A stretch of 12,107 bases of DNA from Sulfurospirillum sp964441765 (GTDB taxonomy: Bacteria > Campylobacterota > Campylobacteria > Campylobacterales > Sulfurospirillaceae): NCBI GenBank assembly GCA_964441765.1, contig CAYTVI010000061.1:1-12107 (forward strand). The letters run 5' to 3'. Positions 6,166 through 12,107 of the stretch are shown here, piece after piece (position 1 is the stretch's first letter; every line of letters starts with the position of its first letter). Under the pieces are notes generated by a model, which was given only the letters and a program-made list of their open reading frames with translations, was not told the DNA's origin and did not search any database. The position numbers and the translations under genes were made by a program.

Positions 6166-6390
6166 GTGGCAAAACAGAAGTTTGGCAGAGAAGTCATCCA
6201 AAGTGTGATTGAAAAAAACCAAACCAAACGTCGTGAAATTGCACAACTGACGATAAAGATAGATGCTAAACTTGATGAGGCACTTGTAAAACTCTCCAAT
6301 GCGCTTAATATTTCTAAAAATAGATTGATTGAAGATATTTTAATGGAAAGCGGTATTATCCAAGAAGTCGAGGAAAATTATGATGAATAG
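6166..6390 (+). CDS. Ribbon-helix-helix (CopG/Arc-type) transcriptional regulator
   Basis: The start is GTG 6166, with AAAGGAG ending 5 nt before it; an upstream TTG at 6148 would read through the ribosome site. The 74-residue protein has a basic N-terminal part (about 1-24, with KRR at 21-23), then a strand AQLTIKID (26-33), a helix at 34-47 and, after a short turn (NIS), a second helix at 51-63. This is the pattern of the MetJ/Arc fold, where two strands of a dimer enter the DNA major groove. The same layout forms the N-terminal DNA-binding domain of gammaproteobacterial PutA. A 29-bp box upstream recurs before putA, so I infer it controls itself and putA. It overlaps the next gene by 11 bp. 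An antitoxin role is possible but less favoured. Confidence 0.8.
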   Translation: MAKQKFGREVIQSVIEKNQTKRREIAQLTIKIDAKLDEALVKLSNALNISKNRLIEDILMESGIIQEVEENYDE

Positions 6391-7051
6391 TACGTTTCCT
6401 TCTCAAGAACGTGTTCTTCAAGCACTGCTTCAAGGTATTCAAAACGCTGAGAAAAATTTTCTTTTTTGGACGAACCATCGTTTATCGCTCTCCTCAGGCC
6501 CTCACAAAATCATCTCTATTCATGTAGCGCAAGAACTCAGCCTCATTGAAAACGCTCCCGAAGTGTTTATCGATGCAACCGTAGCAGATATTTTGCGCTG
6601 TTCATTGCCTGATAGAAAAGCCTTTAAATCGTATATGGAAAAAAATGCACTTTCTCAAGGAACATTTGGTATAACATTAGATGAACGTTTTACGCATCAT
6701 AATAATAATGATTCTATCTCACGTGTAATCATTTCGCTTCATAATGGTGTGCGCAATGTAAAACCCGAATATACGCATGAAATCGAACGCTTGTGCAAAA
6801 TGCTTCATCGCAAAAAGCGTGAGGATTCAACGCTTGATTATGGTGTGTTTGCGTTTTATGCAGATATTTCTGTGTTGGCACGTAAAAAATTAGAAAAACG
6901 AGTGGTGGAGTTAAAGGCTAGTTTTGATGCGGTGGTGGAGCATTTTCCCTCTTTGGATGCTCGCTTAATCGCAACACCGATTCACAATGTTCCTGATGTA
7001 GGTGAGTGGATGGCGGGATGTTATGTGATAGAACCTAAAAACGAAAATTGA
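6380..7051 (+). CDS. Unknown protein overlapping the RHH regulator
   Basis: I do not recognise this protein of 223 residues (or 222 if the second ATG at 6383 is used; AGGA at 6371-6374 serves either). It has no signal peptide or membrane segment, no CxxC motifs and no nucleotide-binding loop. Notable parts are a helical N-terminus (QERVLQALLQGIQNAEKN), a His/Asn-rich stretch HHNNNDS near 106-112, a basic segment HRKKRED near 143-149, and a C-terminal part with DARLIATPIHNVPDVGEWM. The alternating strand and helix pattern suggests a soluble alpha/beta protein. The 11-bp overlap with the RHH gene implies coupled translation and possibly a physical partnership. The next gene, livK, starts 63 bp later with no terminator between, so it may share the transcript. 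Confidence 0.75.
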   Translation: MMNSTFPSQERVLQALLQGIQNAEKNFLFWTNHRLSLSSGPHKIISIHVAQELSLIENAPEVFIDATVADILRCSLPDRKAFKSYMEKNALSQGTFGITLDERFTHHNNNDSISRVIISLHNGVRNVKPEYTHEIERLCKMLHRKKREDSTLDYGVFAFYADISVLARKKLEKRVVELKASFDAVVEHFPSLDARLIATPIHNVPDVGEWMAGCYVIEPKNEN

Positions 7052-7063
7052 ATCCAAATGTTT

Positions 7064-7073
7064 TTACATGTAA
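7064..7073. repeat. TTACATGTAA palindrome before livK
   Basis: One of nine copies in the window. It lies in the 63-bp gap between the unknown gene and livK, 12 bp after the stop codon and about 30 bp before the livK ribosome site AAGGAGA. Confidence 0.55.
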
Positions 7074-7114
7074 TAAAGATTGGGTTGAGTTTTCAAAATT
7101 TATAAGGAGAAAGA

Positions 7115-8245
7115 ATGAAGATGTTTCCAAAATTTGCTGCTTCTTTAGCGGTATGTTCTGCCCTTGTTTCAGCCTCAGTGGCTGCTGATGTGATTAAGAT
7201 TGGTGTTCAAGCTCCAATTACGGGTGAGTATGCGAATGAGGGTCAAAGTATTAACAACGGTGTAAAACTCATCGTGGATCAGTACAATGCCAAAGGTGGC
7301 GTTTTGGGCAAAAAAATCGAAGTCGTCACATGTGATGACCAAGGTACAGCACAACAAGCAGCGATTTGTGCGAAAAAATTGGTTAATGAAGGTGTTAAAG
7401 CGGTTATTGGTTCTTACACCTCAGGTGCCACAGAAGCGGCACAAACAACCTATTTCAGAGCGGGTGTTCTTCAAACCAGTGATGGTACAAGCGATTCACT
7501 TACCAAGCACAAATACTGGACATTTTTCAGAAACTCATTCCCCAATTCAGCAGAAGCTGATTTTATCGCCGAATACTTTGTTGATGCAAAAAAATACAAA
7601 AAAATCGTGGTTCTCTCAGACTACTCAAGCTACTCAACAGACTTAGCCGCAGCGACGATGAAAGCCTTAAAAGCAAAAAATGCTAATGTCATTTATGAAG
7701 GCAAAATCAAAGCAGGCACACAAAACTTTACCGCAACGCTCACAAAAATCAAGTCGATGGAACCAGATGTTATCTTCTTTGGTGGGTATTACACTGATGG
7801 TGGCTTACTTCGTGCGCAACAAGAACAACTTGGTATTAAAGCAGATTTCGTAGGAGGTGACTCAAACGACAATCCAGACTTTATGAAACTAGCAGGTGCG
7901 AGTGCAAAAGGCGCTTATCTTATCAACGTTCCAACACCGGATATCTTGCCATATGATATTGCAAAGCAATTTTTGGCAGATTATAAAGCTAAATTTAACG
8001 CAATGCCATCATCTGTTTGGGCTTTGATGAACGTGGATGGACTAAGAGCCATTTTACATACGATGGAGCAACTCAAAACCGAAGATACGAAAGCCATTTC
8101 TGATGCAATGCACAAAATGAAAGATTTCCCAGGAATTACTGGTCCTGTCACCTTTAGAGAAGATGGTGAAAGAATTGGGGCAGGTTACATGACCTATGAA
8201 GTTCAAGCAGACAATAAATATAAAATTGTTTATCCTACAAAATAG
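7115..8245 (+). CDS. livK: Periplasmic amino-acid-binding protein of HAAT-type ABC importer
   Basis: The 376-residue precursor starts with a Sec signal peptide (MKMFPK, hydrophobic core, SVAA|DV cleavage near 24/25). The mature part is a Leu/Ile/Val-binding-protein-like type I periplasmic receptor: IKIGVQAPITGEYANEGQ (27-44), NAKGGVLGKKIEVV, a Cys pair at 73 and 85 likely forming the family disulfide, and the ligand-site region GSYTSGATEA (99-108). It captures an amino acid in the periplasm and delivers it to LivHM. The family binds branched-chain amino acids but also others, including proline and other neutral amino acids in some systems; the position next to putA makes proline worth considering. 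Strong ribosome site AAGGAGA at 7104-7110. A long hairpin follows the gene. Confidence 0.93.
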   Translation: MKMFPKFAASLAVCSALVSASVAADVIKIGVQAPITGEYANEGQSINNGVKLIVDQYNAKGGVLGKKIEVVTCDDQGTAQQAAICAKKLVNEGVKAVIGSYTSGATEAAQTTYFRAGVLQTSDGTSDSLTKHKYWTFFRNSFPNSAEADFIAEYFVDAKKYKKIVVLSDYSSYSTDLAAATMKALKAKNANVIYEGKIKAGTQNFTATLTKIKSMEPDVIFFGGYYTDGGLLRAQQEQLGIKADFVGGDSNDNPDFMKLAGASAKGAYLINVPTPDILPYDIAKQFLADYKAKFNAMPSSVWALMNVDGLRAILHTMEQLKTEDTKAISDAMHKMKDFPGITGPVTFREDGERIGAGYMTYEVQADNKYKIVYPTK

Positions 8246-8255
8246 TTACATGTAA
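8246..8255. repeat. TTACATGTAA palindrome after livK
   Basis: The palindrome begins at the base after the livK TAG and directly precedes the intercistronic hairpin at 8260-8294. Confidence 0.55.
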
Positions 8256-8259
8256 AAAT

Positions 8260-8294
8260 AAATAGACCAGACGTATTCGACGTTTGGTCTATTT
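8260..8294 (+). promoter_or_regulatory. Intercistronic hairpin between livK and livH
   Basis: 8260-8274 pairs with 8280-8294 over 15 bp with a single G-U pair and a 5-nt loop (ATTCG). No U-run follows, so it is not a classical terminator. Such hairpins after binding-protein genes are known to protect the upstream mRNA from 3' decay or give partial termination, raising receptor over permease levels; that role here is inferred. Confidence 0.7.
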
Positions 8295-8308
8295 CAGAAG
8301 GGATTTTT

Positions 8309-9211
8309 ATGGATATTTTTATACAACAAATGGTCAACGGTTTGACCATCGGAAGTTTGTACGCACTTGTAGCCCTTGGGTATACGATGGTGTATGGCGT
8401 TATGCGCCTCATTAACTTTGCACACGGTGATTTGGTTGCGATGTCAGCCTTTGTGGGATTAACTGTGTACACCCAGATTTTTGGAGAGAACATTACATCA
8501 CTTGTTGCGGTGATTACGGTGTTTGTCTTTACCGCAGCGATTGTGGCGATGGTTGGTGTTCTTCTTGAACGCCTAGCGTATAGGCCTTTACGAACGGCAC
8601 CACGTTTAAGTGCGGTGGTTTCAGCTTTGGGAGCGGGTTTGGTCATTCAAAATGCGGTGATGCTCATTTGGGGACCCAACATGAAAATATTCCCCTCCAA
8701 TATCTTTCCATCAACCCTTTGGTCTTTTGGGGGCGTGGTCATTACTTTTACCCAAGTGATGATTTTAGGGCTCTCGTCCATTCTTATGGTTGGGCTTTAT
8801 TTTTTCATTAACCGTACCAAAATAGGCACAGCCATTCGCGCCGTTGCGATTGACCAAGACGCGGCAAAGCTCATGGGAATTAATGTCAATCGTATCATTA
8901 TGGTTATCTTCATTATAGGCTCTGCCTTAGGTGCGGTTGCGGGATTGTTTATCGGTGTGTATTATCGAGGCGTGACCTTTGATATGGGCTGGATGTACGG
9001 GCTTAATGCCTTTGTTGCCGCGATTATGGGAGGTATCGGTAATATACCAGGTGCGATGCTAGGGGGTCTTATGCTTGGAATGTTCAATGCCATGATTACA
9101 GGGTACATCTCAAGCCAATGGGCAGAGACCTTTACCTTTGTTCTTTTGATTGTCATTTTAGTCTTTAGACCAACGGGCATCCTTGGTGAAAAAGTAGCGG
9201 AGAAAGTGTGA
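8309..9211 (+). CDS. livH: HAAT-type ABC importer permease LivH
   Basis: The 300-residue inner-membrane permease has about eight or nine hydrophobic segments. It starts with the typical QQMVNGLTIGSLYALVALGY and MVYGVMRLINFAHGD pattern (about residues 6-45), and has the cytoplasmic coupling loop near GTAIRAVAIDQDAAKLMGINVNRI (written here as two parts, GTAIRAVAIDQ and DAAKLMGINVN), followed by a glycine-rich segment FVAAIMGGIGNIPGAMLGG. LivH pairs with LivM to form the translocation path. The ribosome site AGAAGGGA (8296-8303) directly follows the intercistronic hairpin. The stop TGA overlaps the livM ATG by one base. Confidence 0.95.
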   Translation: MDIFIQQMVNGLTIGSLYALVALGYTMVYGVMRLINFAHGDLVAMSAFVGLTVYTQIFGENITSLVAVITVFVFTAAIVAMVGVLLERLAYRPLRTAPRLSAVVSALGAGLVIQNAVMLIWGPNMKIFPSNIFPSTLWSFGGVVITFTQVMILGLSSILMVGLYFFINRTKIGTAIRAVAIDQDAAKLMGINVNRIIMVIFIIGSALGAVAGLFIGVYYRGVTFDMGWMYGLNAFVAAIMGGIGNIPGAMLGGLMLGMFNAMITGYISSQWAETFTFVLLIVILVFRPTGILGEKVAEKV

Positions 9212-10158
9212 TGAATAAAACAAGTATCATAGCCTTAGTGCTACTTTTGGGCTCAGCTGTTTATCCATTTTTTGTGGATTCGGCATGGTTGGCGGTAGGT
9301 ACGACCTTTTTGGTTTTTTCGTGTGTGGCATTTTCACAAGATATTATCTTAGGACGTGCGGGTGTTTTTCATATGGGGCATGCGATGTTCTTTGGCTTAG
9401 GTGCATACACAACGGCTATTATGAACGTCCATTTTGGTCTTCCTATCTTAGCATCATGGGCACCAGCGGTTTTAATTCCTATGTTTTTTGCCTTTGTACT
9501 CGCAGGGCCGATTATTCATCTTAGGGGCGATTATCTTTTGGTAGCAACCATTGGGTTTAACATCATCTTTATCCAAGTTTTGGAAAACGATGTGTTCGGT
9601 CTCACCGGTGGTCCCAATGGCATTTTTGGTATCGATGTGATAAAGGCCTTTGGATTTGAGTTTGCCTCACAAGTGCATATGTATTATATGGCGTTTATCC
9701 TTTTAGGTATTACACTTTTCATCATGCGGACTCTCGATAGAAGTAAATTTGGTCGAGCGATGTTTTATATCAACAAAGACGAAATTGCCGCGCAAAGTAT
9801 GGGAATAAGTGTGCGCTACTACAAACTCTATGCGTTTGTTATTGGTGCAGGTATCGCTGGGGCGGCGGGGAGTATGTTCTCAGTTCAATACTCAGCCGTC
9901 AGCCCTGAAGCCTTTGATGTCACGCAGTCCATTATGTTCTTTACCATTGTTTTAGTGGGTGGTTCAGCCTCACTTCCTGGTGTTTTAATTGGAACGTTTA
10001 TCATGTTTGTTTTACCTGAAGTATTTCGTGAGTTTGAAACAGCGCGTTACTTGGTCTTTGGAATTGCCATGATTTTAACGATGATACTACGCCCTCGTGG
10101 CATTTGGCCAGTACAATTTGGCAATATTCCAAGTTTTCTTAAAAAGGATGTCAAATGA
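9211..10158 (+). CDS. livM: HAAT-type ABC importer permease LivM
   Basis: The start is taken as ATG 9211, sharing one base with the livH stop and following GGAG at 9199-9202; a GTG one codon upstream is less likely. The protein has 315 residues and about nine hydrophobic segments. Family marks are the HMGHAMFFGLGAY segment in the N-terminal third, LRGDYLLVATIGFN in the middle, the coupling region GRAMFYINKDEIAAQSMGIS and the conserved MFFTIVLVGGSASLPGVLIG. It forms the second half of the membrane channel with LivH. The livG ATG overlaps its stop (ATGA at 10155-10158). Confidence 0.95.
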   Translation: MNKTSIIALVLLLGSAVYPFFVDSAWLAVGTTFLVFSCVAFSQDIILGRAGVFHMGHAMFFGLGAYTTAIMNVHFGLPILASWAPAVLIPMFFAFVLAGPIIHLRGDYLLVATIGFNIIFIQVLENDVFGLTGGPNGIFGIDVIKAFGFEFASQVHMYYMAFILLGITLFIMRTLDRSKFGRAMFYINKDEIAAQSMGISVRYYKLYAFVIGAGIAGAAGSMFSVQYSAVSPEAFDVTQSIMFFTIVLVGGSASLPGVLIGTFIMFVLPEVFREFETARYLVFGIAMILTMILRPRGIWPVQFGNIPSFLKKDVK

Positions 10159-10937
10159 GCGAATACATCCTTGAAATCAAAAACGTGACTAAGATGTTTC
10201 ATGGGCTTGTTGCCATCAACGATTTGTCCATGAAAGTGAAAAAAGGTCAGATATACGGCATCATTGGACCCAATGGTGCGGGAAAGACGACTTTGTTTAA
10301 CTGTATCACCGGTATTTATACCCCAGAGATGGGGCAAATTTTGTGGAAAGGCAAAGAGATTAAAGGAACCACTCCTTTTAAAATTGCAGAGCTTGGCATT
10401 TTGCGAACCTTCCAGACCATTCGACTTTTCTCTGAGATGAGTGTGGCAGAAAACATTATGTCAGGACGTCACATCAAGTCTAAACAAAAATGGTACAACG
10501 GGGTCATTCCAACGCCTGCGTACTATAAAGATGAAAAAGAAAATTGGCTTAAAGTAGGAGAGCTCATGGAGTTTTTCAACCTAAGTCAGTATGCCACAAC
10601 GCCCGCAGGTGACTTGTCATACGGAGTTCAACGACGTATTGAGATGGCGCGCGCTTTGGCGGCAGAGCCAGAATTGTTGATTTTAGATGAACCAGCGGCA
10701 GGTCTTAATGAAAATGAGACCTTAGAGCTCACCCAAACCATTCGCAAAATCCAAGCGATGGGTGTGACCATCATGATGATTGAGCATGACATGGAGATGG
10801 TCATGAGTCTGAGCGAATACATCACGGTCATTAATTTTGGTGCAAAAATCAGCGAAGGTGTTCCAAGCTTCGTTCAAGATGACCCTGTGGTTGTGGAAGC
10901 CTACATTGGAAGTGACGAGGAGGATGAACATGAGTAA
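10155..10937 (+). CDS. livG: HAAT-type ABC importer ATPase LivG
   Basis: The 260-residue cytoplasmic ATPase carries Walker A GPNGAGKT (38-45), the Q-loop Gln87 in RTFQTIRLF, the signature LSYGVQRRIEMARAL (154-168), Walker B LLILDEP (174-180) and the switch His211 in MIEHDM. LSYG instead of LSGG is normal for LivG. It energises uptake together with LivF. An unusually acidic tail (SDEEDEHE) ends the protein. It starts in the ATGA overlap with livM, with AAAAAGGA upstream, and its end overlaps livF by 8 bp. Confidence 0.96.
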   Translation: MSEYILEIKNVTKMFHGLVAINDLSMKVKKGQIYGIIGPNGAGKTTLFNCITGIYTPEMGQILWKGKEIKGTTPFKIAELGILRTFQTIRLFSEMSVAENIMSGRHIKSKQKWYNGVIPTPAYYKDEKENWLKVGELMEFFNLSQYATTPAGDLSYGVQRRIEMARALAAEPELLILDEPAAGLNENETLELTQTIRKIQAMGVTIMMIEHDMEMVMSLSEYITVINFGAKISEGVPSFVQDDPVVVEAYIGSDEEDEHE

Positions 10938-11652
10938 GAGTGAGCGACTCCTTGAAGTCAAAGATTTACATGTAAGCTATGGAGCGATTAACGCCATTAA
11001 AGGGATTGATTTGTATGTCAATCGTGGCGAAGTTGTCACCATCCTTGGTGCTAATGGAGCGGGGAAGACAACCACACTTCGCACCATCAGTGGACTTTTA
11101 AAACCGATTTCGGGAGAAATTGTTTTTGATGGCAATGCTATCACGCAACTTCCAGCCCATGAAATCGTCTCTTTAGGCATGAGTCACTCTCCTGAGGGCC
11201 GTCGTGTTTTTGGGACACTCAGCGTTGAGGAAAACTTGATGATGGGTGCGTATACGCTTAAAAAATACGATACGAAAACACTAGAGTGGATTTATGAGAT
11301 ATTGCCACGTTTAAAAGAGCGTCAAAAGCAGCTTGCAGGAACACTCAGTGGGGGTGAACAGCAGATGTTAGCGATAGGTCGAGCGATTATGAGTAAGCCA
11401 AAGCTACTCATTTTGGATGAGCCAAGTCTTGGTCTTGCACCTGTTTTGGTCAAAGTCATTTTTAAAGCCATCAAACAAATTGCCTCTTCAGGCGTAACTG
11501 TTTTATTGGTAGAACAAAATGCAAAAGCGGCTTTGAAACTGGCTGACAGAGGCTATGTTTTGGAGCTTGGAAAGATTACCCATACGGGAAGTAGCGAAGA
11601 GCTATTGAATTCAGAAGTGATTCAAGAAGCGTATTTGGGTAAGAAAAAATAG
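10930..11652 (+). CDS. livF: HAAT-type ABC importer ATPase LivF
   Basis: The ATG at 10930 is chosen because GAGGAGGA (10917-10924) lies 5 nt before it; an in-frame ATG at 10924 overlaps that site. The protein has 240 residues with Walker A GANGAGKT (40-47), the LivF-typical segment HSPEGRRVFGTLSVEENL (86-103), signature LSGGEQQMLAIGRAI (139-153), Walker B LLILDEP (159-165) and the LivF-specific LLVEQNA (192-198). It forms the ATPase heterodimer with LivG. A TTACATGTAA palindrome (10966-10975) encodes Leu-His-Val in the N-terminal strand. It is the last gene of the operon, followed at once by another palindrome copy and a terminator. Confidence 0.96.
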   Translation: MSKSERLLEVKDLHVSYGAINAIKGIDLYVNRGEVVTILGANGAGKTTTLRTISGLLKPISGEIVFDGNAITQLPAHEIVSLGMSHSPEGRRVFGTLSVEENLMMGAYTLKKYDTKTLEWIYEILPRLKERQKQLAGTLSGGEQQMLAIGRAIMSKPKLLILDEPSLGLAPVLVKVIFKAIKQIASSGVTVLLVEQNAKAALKLADRGYVLELGKITHTGSSEELLNSEVIQEAYLGKKK

Positions 11653-11654
11653 AT

Positions 11655-11664
11655 TTACATGTAA
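11655..11664. repeat. TTACATGTAA palindrome after livF
   Basis: It begins two bases after the livF stop and sits directly before the terminator stem. It is the fourth intergenic copy of the palindrome in the window. Confidence 0.55.
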
Positions 11665-11665
11665 C

Positions 11666-11697
11666 GCCGTCTGCCGTTTTGGCAGGCGGTTTTTTTT
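11666..11697 (+). terminator. Rho-independent terminator of the liv operon
   Basis: 11666-11675 (GCCGTCTGCC) pairs with 11681-11690 (GGCAGGCGGT), a GC-rich 10-bp stem with two G-U pairs and a GTTTT loop, followed by eight T (11690-11697). It separates the importer operon from putA, which therefore needs its own promoter. Confidence 0.92.
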
Positions 11698-11717
11698 GGT
11701 CAATTTTTATATGTCAA

Positions 11718-11746
11718 AAAAAGTACTACTTTTGGTACTACTAAAT
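11718..11746 (+). promoter_or_regulatory. Candidate RHH operator, copy 2, upstream of putA
   Basis: The box has two perfect GTACTACT half-sites at 11723-11730 and 11735-11742, 12 bp apart centre to centre, and AGTAC/GTACT dyad arms. It matches the box before the RHH gene (6118-6146) at 26 of 29 positions, and is the better repeat of the two. It lies 33 bp before the putA ATG, just upstream of a possible -10 (TAAAAT at 11747-11752), so a bound protein would cover the promoter. Confidence 0.65.
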
Positions 11747-11778
11747 TAAAATTAAAAAACTCAAGAGGAGAAAAGAAA

Positions 11779-12107
11779 ATGCTACAAAACGAAGTCGTAA
11801 TGAACAGAGCTATAGCACTAGCAGAGAAGTGGCAAAATAGAGCCAGTGAATTGGTGAGCGATTTTGACAGGAAGTTTCATGTGAAGATGAATAAAATGCT
11901 CTCACATCCAAAAGACAAAGTTTTTTTGATAGAACTTATGGATCAAAGTTTTCGTACGAAAAATCCAAAACGTGTGGCAGACCAAATCGAGTTTTTGTTT
12001 TCAAAATATGAGATGGCATCGTTTTTCACAAGCTCTGAGCGCTTTTTAGTCTTCTTGTTTTTAAATGCTGGGATTTATCTTCCACAAATCTCTGTGCCAC
12101 TTTTTAT
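11779..12107 (+). CDS. putA: PutA, proline dehydrogenase / P5C dehydrogenase (N-terminal part, cut by window end)
   Basis: The first 109 codons are visible, starting at ATG 11779 after AGGAG (11766-11770), and the frame is open to the window end. The segment MNKMLSHPKDKVFLIELMDQ, then SFRTKNPKRVADQIEFLFSKYEM and ERFLVFLFLNAG, matches the helical start of the proline dehydrogenase domain of epsilonproteobacterial PutA. PutA oxidises proline to glutamate in two steps using FAD then NAD, feeding electrons to quinone at the inner membrane face. There is no RHH domain at the N-terminus, so this PutA cannot repress itself as the E. coli protein does. The C-terminal dehydrogenase half is outside the window. 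Confidence 0.85.
   Translation, partial: MLQNEVVMNRAIALAEKWQNRASELVSDFDRKFHVKMNKMLSHPKDKVFLIELMDQSFRTKNPKRVADQIEFLFSKYEMASFFTSSERFLVFLFLNAGIYLPQISVPLF

Noticed and set aside
6166..7051. RHH gene plus overlapping gene as a toxin-antitoxin module
   Set aside because: The order and overlap fit, but the second protein is long for a toxin and shows no toxin motif, while the upstream box recurs before putA, which points to a metabolic regulon. Kept only as an alternative.
7327..7336. TCACATGTGA as a variant of the TTACATGTAA palindrome
   Set aside because: It differs at two symmetric positions, lies inside livK and is in another frame relative to the motif; a single case.
8230..8646. Long minus-strand open frame opposite the livK-livH junction
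   Set aside because: It is the antisense shadow of livH, has an unnatural Thr/Pro/Lys-rich composition and no ribosome site.
1..12107. CRISPR arrays, tRNA or rRNA genes, prophage or integrase genes
   Set aside because: No spaced direct repeats, cloverleaf, rRNA sequence or integrase-like protein was seen on either strand.

Overview
The window looks like chromosomal DNA of a Campylobacterota (epsilonproteobacterial) organism, most probably close to Sulfurospirillum. The grounds are moderately AT-rich DNA, tightly packed genes with ATGA and TGATG overlaps, TATAAT/TACAAT -10 boxes without clear -35 boxes, a PutA start without the ribbon-helix-helix domain of the gammaproteobacterial enzyme, and a frequent TTACATGTAA palindrome. 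The genus is an inference from gene content; no rRNA is present to settle it.

Layout. 1-1295 (minus strand): a DUF4392/D-glutamate-cyclase-like gene followed by trxC (zinc-containing thioredoxin 2) and a terminator. 1376-2143 (plus): a DUF1445/D-glutamate cyclase family gene, divergent from the DUF4392 gene; the two together match the two halves of the mammalian DGLUCY protein. 2149-3033 (minus): an exported polysaccharide-deacetylase-like protein. 3047-3315: a gene-free, nearly palindromic element with perfect 29-bp terminal inverted repeats. 3389-4054 (plus): a small unknown protein and a SnoaL-like protein. 4051-5896 (minus): an operon ydfG-like SDR, VF530-type DNA-binding protein, EamA/DMT permease. 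6166-11652 (plus): a small ribbon-helix-helix (RHH) regulator, an overlapping unknown gene, then a complete HAAT-type ABC amino-acid importer (livK, livH, livM, livG, livF) ending in a strong terminator. 11779-end (plus): the first 109 codons of putA.

The most interesting signal ties the last two blocks together. A 29-bp box built around repeated GTACTACT lies just upstream of the RHH gene (6118-6146) and recurs with 26 of 29 bases identical just upstream of putA (11718-11746). In Enterobacteria PutA carries its own RHH domain and represses its own gene. Here the RHH protein is a separate gene, and the box placement suggests a split version: a free-standing regulator controlling itself, an amino-acid importer and the proline catabolic enzyme. 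The overlapping unknown protein may be a partner. This is inference, but it rests on bases that can be read directly.

Other structure: nine copies of TTACATGTAA, four of them in the small intergenic fraction and five in genes, all five read in the same frame as Leu-His-Val; and a long hairpin between livK and livH.
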